DNA from: Acanthaster planci
Lineage: Eukaryota; Echinodermata; Asteroidea; Valvatida; Acanthasteridae
Assembly: GCF_001949145.1 (NCBI RefSeq)
Contig: NW_019091397.1
Location: forward strand, 1,643,661 to 1,707,660
DNA: 64,000 bases
Direction of reading: 5' to 3'
Below, piece by piece: positions 49,501 through 58,049 of the stretch. The translations under genes were made by a program, and so were the position numbers. The notes under the pieces are model-generated. The model did no database searches, was not told the DNA's origin, and saw only the letters and a program-made list of their open reading frames with translations. How positions within the stretch are numbered: the first letter of the stretch is position 1; each line of letters opens with the position of its first letter.

Positions 49501-52500
49501 TGAAAATTACAACTGGGCATTCAACACCATCCGGTGTGTGTGCAAATCAAGTGCATACCAAATGTGCATATATGTGCCAGCGGGTGTTGATCCAAATATA
49601 TTCAAAATATGATTGAGCCGATGTCCACTGACCAACCAACAGAAGCATCCAGTCCTTTGACATCTCAAACACATTTTCCTCATGGACTTTTTGAGAATTA
49701 CATGACTGAGTTGATTTAACCCTTCACAGTTGAAGAATCCCCCCAAATACACCGTGTGACCAATAACTCCAAAGTGCAAATGATACCACATGCAAATGTA
49801 CCATTATGTGATGTAGTCGCTTTCATTGGGATGTTCGTAGTTAATTCTGTGATTCTCATTTGCGACCGACCTTTATTTTTGGCTCTGACCAAGGAAAAAA
49901 ATAAATCATTATGCGGCAGACGCAGTCTGGAATTTCCAACCACCCAAAAAAAGGGAAAAAAGACGATCTTCTGAATTTCTGGGTTCAAACAATTTTTCCC
50001 TCCTTTGTTCCCCTGATCGATCGACCCTCCCAAAAGTAAAAAAACTATGAGAACCATGGAGCTACGGACACCCTTATCTCGGACAATTTTGCAGAGGAAA
50101 CACAGACGAGGAAAAACTCTATTCCACTGATATCTGACAGTGAGCCTTTAGGAAAACCTCAATTTATTTCTTTACCAGCTCACTGGATGTTTTCCTTGGG
50201 AGCTGTTTTCAATGAGATTACCTCAATAATTGCTCCTGTTTTTCTTCTGCAGTCAGTGGCTTGATCTCCTCCAAGGATTCGGAAAAGTTCTCGTGTCCTG
50301 TTCTAGCAGCATGAACCTTTCAAAGTCAATGTACAAGAAAATACACGGTCTACACAAAACAGTTAACGATACAGTGAACATAAGCCATGAAATCAGTAAG
50401 TTGATAAAATTTGCTAGCCCCTCATTTTGAATTCATGACTGTGTGGGCAACTGCCAACTTCAATGCTCCCGCTGTACTGCCATGTCATTAGTAACTTAAA
50501 GGAGCGTCTTAAAATTTGGAACTCGGAATACTTGGCCCATTTGACAAGGAAAGCATTCTCCACCGGGAGGGGTTGGGGAATGCTGTGTGCAAGACACTGA
50601 TGGCAGTGGACCACTAACCTGGACATCTTCTGGTGTTCTCAACTTCTTCCCACATCTGCAAGACAAATGATGAGCACTTCTGACAAGAATCCCGCATGAC
50701 TGTGATTTGTTTTTTCTCTAAGGTTACATCCAAATCTCTTGTCTAGAGCTAGGTTTGGGTCTTCGCTCCATTGGAAATGCGTGGAGATGCGCAGACAATA
50801 GACCTAGCCGTAGCTCTGGAAGCCCATTTCGGACATGGCCTGAGACACATCTCATAACTGTGAGGAATCGTGATGACCAACTAGACCTTAAGACCGGCAA
50901 CAGGTGGCAGCAATGCACTGTTGAAGAGATGGCACAGGTGGGGCAGTGACAGCCAGAACGAGTACGATTCACTTACTCGTCACACTTGAGCGACTTGGCC
51001 TGCACCTGTTCACCTTCTGCCGTTGGGCCCTCCCCTTCTTGCTGGGACTTGCTGTCTCCGCCCTCCCGCGTACCTGTGCATTACACACACATACACACAG
51101 GTATGCAATCAGTCAGTGCAAGCCACAGGCAGGCAGAGACATAACGGAGAAGGGTCAACTTACTGGTGGAAGAGAAAAGGCAAACGCATGTACAGGACGT
51201 TTGAAGAGATGGAAGGGAAAGACTGGCGTGAAAGTGAGACAAAAAGGAGATGGACCAAATAACAATTAATGAGGTACTGGTATTTTAGAGTGGTTTGATG
51301 GTTCGTGACTGCTAGCTGTTGAAGAAAATGACAGACATACATGACCCGTTTCACACAATTTGTTCCTTGAGAGATGGTCATTAACAGAATAATAAAAATT
51401 ACTCTATTATTCTCTGCTCAACCACGTCTTTCACAATCAGTGTGGATTTTTAAACCTTTTTCGTTTATCAACCCACTGATGGGGGGGGACAACGTGGGCC
51501 ATGCCCCCCAAGCTGTTTATTTTTTGGACACTATGAAGCTAACAAGGCAATTATGGGGGGAACTATTTTGTTGCCTTTCCATAGAGAAGTTTCGCCTCAT
51601 CCCCCACACTGGTTCTGGATACTCCTTTTGTCTCTACCTTGACTTGTGTCACTTCCAAGTTTGTGGCCCTCTGGGGCTTGGAATGGTTCGTCGATGTCCG
51701 GATCATCACTGTGAGCAAATAACCTGGGAATGGGGACACAAGTGGAGACAAGCTATCAGAATTATCCCAGCTCTTCCATCCACAAAAAAGTACAAGTTGG
51801 CCCTTTAAAATAAAGCTTGTAATAAAACCTAACTCATCAAGAGATTGCTCCGGCTGAATGCTACTTACCTAGCAACTCTTCTGCATGCAATGCTAATACA
51901 TGTGATCGTCCAAATCTAGTTTAAACTAAAATTTCCAAAGTAAATTCGGGGTAGCAATATACATTGTAAGCAGGGGAAATCCTAGTTGAATTGAGTTGAT
52001 GTAAAAAGAAGTCTGGTTTAGTCTAACACTCTTGGCATTTTTATAAGAACCTTCTTAAAGGGAGATATCCCTCAACTGTGATGGAAATTCTTGAAGGTTT
52101 CGAAGCTCATCAAAGCCCTCTACCTGGGCTCTACCTTCCTCAATCCGGTAAAAATCTTTCCTAATCTCTGGATGGATTCTCAAGGATATGGGGAGGCTAG
52201 AGTTAATACAAAATTTCTTCACAGGACACTTTACATGAAACAGTTTCACTTTGTAAAAGGACAAGGGAGGGAGTGATGTGTGTGCGTTAATCACTTGTTA
52301 ATGGGATAACTCAGTGCTGTCAAAAACCTGTGCACTATGCATGTGGTTGCTGTTCCTGAACTTCCATCAAAGAGCTGTTACAAGTCAGCATGCCTGCATT
52401 GACTTTGAAAGAGACTAATTCTTCTGACTGCAAAATTGAAATTGAAGGTTAAGGACTCCATGAGCTTACCAATCCATTGCAACCTGGACAGATTTATACT

Positions 52501-54706
52501 GGGTGGCTGCCAGAGCTCTTTGTCTGATAAAAATGAAAGGATGTAAAGTTTAGTTATTTATTTATTTCGTTTCCATAACCAACAGCGACAATATCCCCAT
52601 TTACAGGTTAGCTATTAAAAATAAATATAAATAGAAAAGACAATAACTAACTCTAATTGCGATAAAAAAAAAAAGTTCAATACTTACAGGTTTCGTAAAA
52701 AAGTTAAAAATTAAAAGTTTAAAAATTAAAAAGTACAAATTGTAAACCAGATGCCGAGGAAAAAATAAAATAATAAAAAAAAATTTCTTGATAACGTACA
52801 TTGTACATGTATCTAAGATTAAATGTTAACAAAATGAATGGCCAAAGCTTCCTTTGAAAGACTCTTGCTAAACATGCTAAATTCAAAACTTCAACATAAT
52901 TCACCCATAATGTCCGTTTTTCTCCAGGTTACCAAACTACATGTACCGGGTACATGTAATACGGGTGATTCACATTAATGCACCTCCAAGAGTTTGCAAC
53001 GTGTTGGCCAATCACAACGCTCGAAATTTGTCTACCCTTTCCAAATGCACATTGGTCGACAAACTTCGCGCACTGCGATTGGCCAACGCGTTGCAAACTC
53101 TCTTGGAGGCGCACTATTGTGAAATGCCCGAATTGATAAATTAAATCAAAGAACTGACTTTGTTCTGTACTGCGAACTACAAACAGTGGGATTAATTGCA
53201 GGATACCCTGTAGTTAGTCAGAGGAGATGCCCACGGGACCGTTGAAAATGAAAACAGACTTGAAGCCCCACCTGAGCTCTCTGTACAATGTACATGTTGG
53301 TGGCTAAAAGGCTACGGAATGATGTAGGAGAAAGAATTCCAAGTCTAAACAGACTGTCCTGTAGCCGGCTAGGCTACATGTATGCAGCTATGGGGTCTGG
53401 GTAATCTGAGAACGAAGTGAATGGGAGTTGTTGGGGAAAACATCTGTAGTCCAAACAAAGGTACAAAGTCAGAGCGCTTTGAGAATGACATAAACGGTGG
53501 GTGGGCAGTCAACCTTGACTCTGTAGCTGGCTTTGAGATAACGGTGGGACGTTTACAAAGTCCAGTTACAGATTTTCCCAAATGTTTAAAGGGAACCGTT
53601 CCGTTTAGAATTTTGATTGACGCAATCTGGCATTCATTTTTATTGTAAACGATGCCTGCTCCATGTGTTTTTTGAGAAAAAAAGTGGATTCTAAAACAAT
53701 AAACGTTGCTATTTTTAAATGCCCCAACATCAATCTACATTTTTATATTGGTTGGACCATGTACATTGTTGAAAGTTATGAAAGCAGTGAGGTATGTGGC
53801 GGCGGCCTCTGTAAAGTTTTGGCTAAACGTATGGAATGGTATAGAAAAGTTTTCTAAACATTTTTAAATCAAATGTAAATTCCTGCCCTTACTATGAGAT
53901 AGAGAGCATTTTTGAGCATGGCTAATTCTGTGCATGTATGTGCATGCAGACCCACAGAGTGGCACGTAGACAAAGTGGTAAATGGGCGAAGTGGGTAAAG
54001 TGGCAAATGGGCGAAGTGGCGAATGGGCAACTTGGTACATGGGCGAAGTGACTGACACCGCCTAGACCTACATCATAATTTATTACATTTAAGTCAAGTG
54101 TGGGGGCCGAGTTTTCTCACGAATGCAATCCATCACTAGTGTAGTATGGCCCAACTAATAAGGCTGTGTCCGAAACAGGCTTCCAGAGCTACGGCTAGGT
54201 CTATTGTCTGCCCGTCTTTCCAGTGGAGTAAAGACCAAGACCTACATGTAACTCTAGACAACAGATTCGGACATGTCGGATGCAGCCAAACCATGCTGAC
54301 CAGTTAACGTTTAATACATTCTCCATGCTGTGCTAGCTGTCACTGTGCTCACACTGACACTCATTCCGGTTGGGCAAAAGCTGTGAAAGTCATTAAGTTT
54401 TAATCATTGTTTTCAAACTGGCTGTGAGTGACTTACGGAAGGTGATTACGACATTAGTTGATATCTTGCAAAAAAACTGGTCTCTGGTGTATACGCTTCA
54501 TGTTCACTTCACTTTATTTCCAAGAATGATACATGAATAAAAATAAGCCTACCCCAGAACTGTGGGGTCCGTCATCAAATGACAGCTACTGAGCTGGGCT
54601 GGGGCTACAATATAATAATTACAAGTAAAATAGAACCTACAACATGAACTCACGCTCTGTTTTGCGAAAACCCCATTTCCATTAATATTTCCACGTCAGT
54701 CGGCAT
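46572..54706 (-). CDS. UBXN1: UBXN1, UBA-UBX p97/VCP cofactor with a C2H2 zinc finger
   Basis: Eleven exons on the - strand, in order: 54706-54654, 52523-52470, 51723-51638, 51073-50977, 50655-50619, 50316-50222, 49313-49194, 48699-48628, 48212-48044, 47266-47083, 46618-46572. They join in frame to 337 residues. The UBA domain (about 3-45: LMEMGFSQNRAQRAL...AMDWLFAHSDDPD) binds ubiquitin. A finger CDECGKK...VHAARTGH follows (Cys95, Cys98, His111, His117). A charged coiled coil runs about 125-235, and the UBX domain fills 255-333, ending FPKKVFTEEDMEKPLKELG..VPSAVLIV. UBXN1 family proteins link ubiquitylated clients to p97. The p97-contacting FPR loop reads FPK here (305-307). The start ATG at 54706 is in good context and gives a UBA start like the family's. 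Human UBXN1 is shorter and, as I remember it, lacks the finger. Confidence 0.92.
50722..50842. mobile_element. Small foldback MITE, family 2, copy 1
   Basis: GACAATAGACCTAGCCGTAGC...GGAAGCCCATTTCGGACATGGCC is the reverse complement of the left half of the element at 54162. The other half (TACATCCAAATCTCTTGTCTAGAGCTAGG) matches the remaining arm. It sits between UBXN1 exons 4 and 5, in the opposite orientation to copy 2. Confidence 0.75.
52962..53130. mobile_element. Palindromic MITE with ~70-bp arms, UBXN1 first intron
   Basis: GGGTGATTCACATTAATGC, CACCTCCAAGAG, TTTGCAAC.TGTTGGCCAATC and further words in 52962-53035 are inverted in 53060-53130 (GATTGGCCAACGCGTTGC..CTCTTGGAGGCGC..GTGAAATGCCC). 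The centre is ~25 bases. The hairpin carries several CCAAT boxes, one per arm. Confidence 0.85.
53968..54052. repeat. Short tandem repeat AAATGGGCGAAGTGG
   Basis: About four degenerate copies of a 15-21 base unit with ATGGGCGAAGTGG or ATGGGCAACTTGG run from 53968 to 54052 in the first UBXN1 intron. It has no coding meaning. Confidence 0.75.
54162..54288. mobile_element. Small foldback MITE, family 2, copy 2
   Basis: The ends GGCTGTGTCCGAAAC and TCGGATGCAGCC are inverted repeats, and inner segments (AGACCTACATGTAACTCTAGACAAC versus TTCCAGAGCTACGGCTAGGTC) also pair. This ~127-bp unit matches 50722-50842 in reverse orientation, so two copies flank UBXN1 exons 2-4. Confidence 0.8.
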
Positions 54707-54819
54707 TTTAAATTTCAAACTTAAGTAATACATGTACTTATAACACTTCCAAATGCTGAAGTTCCAAGGCAAGCTTGTCCTCAGAAGTTAACCCTGCCCC
54801 AGTCACCTACTGTGTACGC

Positions 54820-54925
54820 GTATGCAGTACGTACATGTAATGTACACGGGAACCATGTACATGTACAAAATGTACATATGTACGTACGTGACAACGTACG
54901 TCCGTACTGGTAACCTGTACGTTAT
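54820..54925. repeat. GTAC-rich palindrome cluster
   Basis: About a dozen GTAC/TACATGTA/ACGTACGT palindromes occur in roughly 105 bases just 5' of UBXN1, such as GTACATGTACAAAATGTACA. It is a low-complexity stretch, possibly shaped by slippage or palindrome extension. Any regulatory role is unproven. Confidence 0.6.
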
Positions 54926-54929
54926 TATT

Positions 54930-55240
54930 ATGGAGAAAGCTGTGCCCGCTGGTACGCCGCGGCACGGCATGGTCGCCGGCCCCTTGCGCGACGCGCACGA
55001 AGTCCGCTTAATGCGCAATCGGTTGACCAGCACGTTCATTTGATTACTCTGCGCGACTGATCGATCTTGAATGAAATCCTACTTCACATGTCCCCTTTTT
55101 GAAGCACTCTTTCACAACCGTGAATAAAAAGAAAAGCCGATTGGCTCATAACGGAATTATTGACTTGGTGCAGTAAGATCGACCAATCGCGCAAATATCG
55201 AGCGATCGCGCAGATTGACCGATCGCGCGCAACAACGCTC
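54930..55240. promoter_or_regulatory. CpG-rich candidate bidirectional promoter
   Basis: The interval is much richer in CpG than its surroundings (ACGCCGCGGCACGG, GCGCGACGCGCACGAAG). It contains three spaced TCGCGC words (GACCAATCGCGC, GAGCGATCGCGC, GACCGATCGCGCGC) and CCAAT or ATTGG boxes. It lies 220-530 bases upstream of the UBXN1 start codon and points the other way towards the SR-like gene. This is inferred from composition; no start site can be seen. Confidence 0.45.
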
Positions 55241-56076
55241 ATGCATTGTACTCATCTATCGTTTGTGTGGAAGCTGTCTGGAGAGGTCGAGTTTTACGAT
55301 ACAGCACAAAATTACGGTAATTTCAACTTAGAACAAGTTTTTTTTCATAGTTTGTTATGAACACGTCATATAGATGTATTAGAGCTGCTTCTCAAGGATT
55401 GAATTTGTCGTTGATGGAGGTAGATTTGGAATTAAAATTGGTGGAAAGAGTTCCCTCCATGCTAGTACGACTACGGTAGGCCTATTAATATGGACTCCAT
55501 GTGACGCCGCGGCCTTGTGCACAAACCCTATGGACCGGTCTGAAAAAAATCACAAAAAGTGCTAAGTAATCGACTTTGTTTTTCTCCTTCCTAAATTGAA
55601 TTGTCTCGACATGTTGTTGCCTTCTGACGGTTAATAGTAATAAGCCACTGAGGGGAATAATCATTTATGATAAATACTGGCGTCCGTATAGGTGTTAGGG
55701 ATGTTACAAAATTTTTAGATATTTTAAATGAGCCCAGAAAATAATCCTATTGGATAAAGCACATGAATGTGATTACGACTACGTTTTGTAATACACAAGA
55801 AAATGCATGAAATTTTCAGTTTTTTTACTGATTGTGAAGTATCTGATATATCCTTGTTTGGATGCTCTATACATGTAATTAAGAGCATAATTACTTAATT
55901 ACGTCAATAATTCACAAATGTAGTAATTAGGACGTACTTGGTTTACTTTTTCAGGTTACCGTTATGTTCATATTAGTTTGGTATCAGATTTACATGTACA
56001 AAGGCAAAATAAAAGAAAGTTCACACAAATTTTGTCAGTGTTATTAGCAAGAAGTTGAATACAAGCTCAAAGTTAA

Positions 56077-56415
56077 CCCTCCTATGCTGAAGTCGCTCTG
56101 TGGGTCACTTGGTAAACACCTCAATGAAGCACAGCTGTGTTGTGTTGTGCACTGCACCGACAGTCCCTCACAGGAATATCAGATAGCACTTTTGTGCTGC
56201 CCAACAACTGTGCTTCACTGTTTCATGTGAATAATAATTTTGCAGTGAACCAAATGCAGTGAAGAGGACTGCACAAAAGATCCTGGGTAATTTTGTGCTG
56301 GTAACCTACTGTGTACACACTGAACCTATGCATGTTTGAGTTCCATATAGAAACTACATGCTCACCAGTGACTGTGGGCATTTGTGCACATTTGTGCTGT
56401 AAAACCAAAGGAGGG
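56077..56415. mobile_element. piggyBac-like MITE with exact TTAA duplication
   Basis: CCCTCCTATGCTG at 56077 and the inverted AGGAGGG at 56409-56415 form ~15-base imperfect inverted ends, flanked on each side by TTAA (56073-56076 and 56416-56419). CCC...GGG ends within TTAA are the signature of the piggyBac superfamily. The 339-bp interior is non-coding, so mobilisation would need a transposase from elsewhere. Confidence 0.85.
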
Positions 56416-56484
56416 TTAAGATGGTGCAGACAATCCCTCGAAGTTCTGACCTCCATTTTGTTTTTTTAAGGATAGTACCATGTG

Positions 56485-56619
56485 ACTAGAACACGTCATA
56501 TTAATGACCTAATGGGGAATACATGTACCCCTCACTAGAACACATCATATTGATGACCTAATGGGGAATGCCCCTCACTAGAACACATCATATTGATGAC
56601 TTAATGGGGAATACCCCTT
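56485..56619. repeat. Three-copy tandem repeat, 43-49-bp unit
   Basis: Three units begin ACTAGAACAC[A/G]TCATATT and end with TGGGGAAT..CCCCT: 56485-56533 (49 bases), 56534-56576 and 56577-56619 (43 bases each). The first carries a 6-base TACATG-like insertion. It contains TCATATTGATGA-type imperfect palindromes. Confidence 0.9.
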
Positions 56620-57126
56620 TATAACCCACAGAAACACGTCATCTCAGGGACAGCTTCCAATGTTCCTGCAAATGCCCGTGCACGCGCAGTAACGACATTC
56701 CAATTGCAACGAGCACGTGGATTATAGCATCCATACATGTATATGGAACTCTTCCCACATGGTCAATGTAAAATCAACCACGTTCACAGGCCTCCCAAAC
56801 AAAATAAAATGTGTTTTGGGGTCATTCGGGTTTCAGTTGATTTTCATTTTTTTAGAAGCGTAGGTAAACCGATGAAATTATTACTTATCCACCAAAACAA
56901 ACTCAGCCCCCAAAAAGTGAACGTTTCCAAGTCTGTCAGCAGCCATTTTTCAAATGACATCACTCTACTTTTTCAGGCTCTTGGGACGATATTTCAATAG
57001 CATTTTTCGCTGCTTGTCTGGGAGCTCTTGAATCTTGGGAGTTCATTCTGGGCCATTCTTACACAATCCCACAATTTCTTGGGTCACAAAATCTCCTCTT
57101 TTTAAAATAAACTGTAGGGGTACCTG

Positions 57127-57289
57127 CTGGCTAGTCCGAGTCAAATGAAGCAGCGGGTACCGCGAACTATTTTCAAGATAAATTTTTGCGTTGGGGAGAT
57201 GTACATCTTGAAAGTAGTTCAATAAAAAAAAAATACATCTTGAAAATAGTTTGCGGTACCCGCTGCTTCATTTGACTCGGACCAGCCAG
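57127..57289. mobile_element. Palindromic MITE with 53-bp arms
   Basis: 57127-57179 (CTGGCTAGTCCGAGTCAAATG...CGGGTACCGCGAACTATTTTC) is inverted at 57237-57289 with only a few mismatches. The spacer contains a partial internal repeat (GTACATCTTGAAAGTAGTTC). The SINE-like unit begins ten bases later. Confidence 0.85.
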
Positions 57290-57298
57290 CCGACCCCC

Positions 57299-57480
57299 GG
57301 CAAGCTCGGTGGTCGAGTGGTTAAGACATCTGCACTAGTAAACAGGAGGTCGTGGGTTCGAGTCCCACCCAAGTAAGCTTATGAGGTTTTTTTCGCAAGC
57401 TCTCAGACAAGCACTGAGCATACAGCGCTTATTAATATACATTGGGTAAGGGCATAATAAACCAGTTCCTTTGTAATGTT
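57299..57480 (+). repeat. tRNA-derived SINE-like unit
   Basis: An A-box-like GTGGTCGAGTGGTTAAGAC and a B box GTGGGTTCGAGTCCCAC with a perfect 5-bp TψC stem are spaced as in a tRNA. No acceptor stem closes (the 3' side reads CCAAGTAAGC), so this is not an intact tRNA. It is followed by a non-tRNA body containing TACAGCGCTTATTAATA. This is typical of a tRNA-headed SINE; the 3' limit is approximate. Confidence 0.65.
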
Positions 57481-58049
57481 TATGCCAGAATGTGACATGG
57501 CAGCCAATCATTCAGAGGGTATACTGGGATATAGCCTTTGCCCATTAAAAAGGAAAACAGAACCATCAGGCTTAGGCAAGCCAGAACTGTGTTTTCTTCA
57601 TTTGGTGTGTTATGGAATTTTAAAGGGATGTTTGAGGCAAATCTGAGTCAGGTCACATGGGAGATGGGCTAGGCCTACTCCGATTTTGTATGATGTGATA
57701 GGGAATGGCCCTATACTTAGAGGAACAGTGCTAGGGTTGCTTGTCAGCTTGTTCCTTATTTTGAAGAGGTAAGGTGTATGTATTGCAGGGTGTGTAAGAA
57801 ACCATCATTCCAAGCTGCTACTAATCGGCATTAATTCGATTAAAAATCCCCAAATCTTTGCCTGGTGAATATCAGAGAGGAGTTAAAGTACAATGTATCG
57901 CAGGACTCAGAGGTGCGATCCATCATTGATTTCTGTCAAATACATTAAGGCTAAAGAATTCCTTGGCACTTGAAGAATTACTTGTTAGGATATGAGTGCA
58001 TGTACATTGTATGCTGTTGTGTCTTTACAGATTCTCGGAAAGGATCAAG

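Larger units (their letters stand above)
54707..58049. other. Head-to-head region between UBXN1 and the SR-like gene
   Basis: This holds both promoters and the non-coding first exon(s) of the SR-like gene, which I cannot place. The order from left is a GTAC-rich cluster, a CpG-rich segment, a piggyBac-like MITE, a 3-copy tandem repeat, a palindromic MITE and a tRNA-like SINE. The 5' splice partner of the 58030 acceptor must lie upstream. I see no coding sequence. Confidence 0.6.

Noticed and set aside
51700-51710. UBXN1 exon 3 starting at 51708 after CTCACAG
   Set aside because: Joining there loses five residues of the UBA domain and gives Cys in place of Trp; the acceptor at 51724 restores DWLFAHSDDPD in frame.
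57299-57375. Functional tRNA gene
   Set aside because: A and B boxes and the TψC stem are present, but the acceptor stem does not pair, so a SINE head is more likely.
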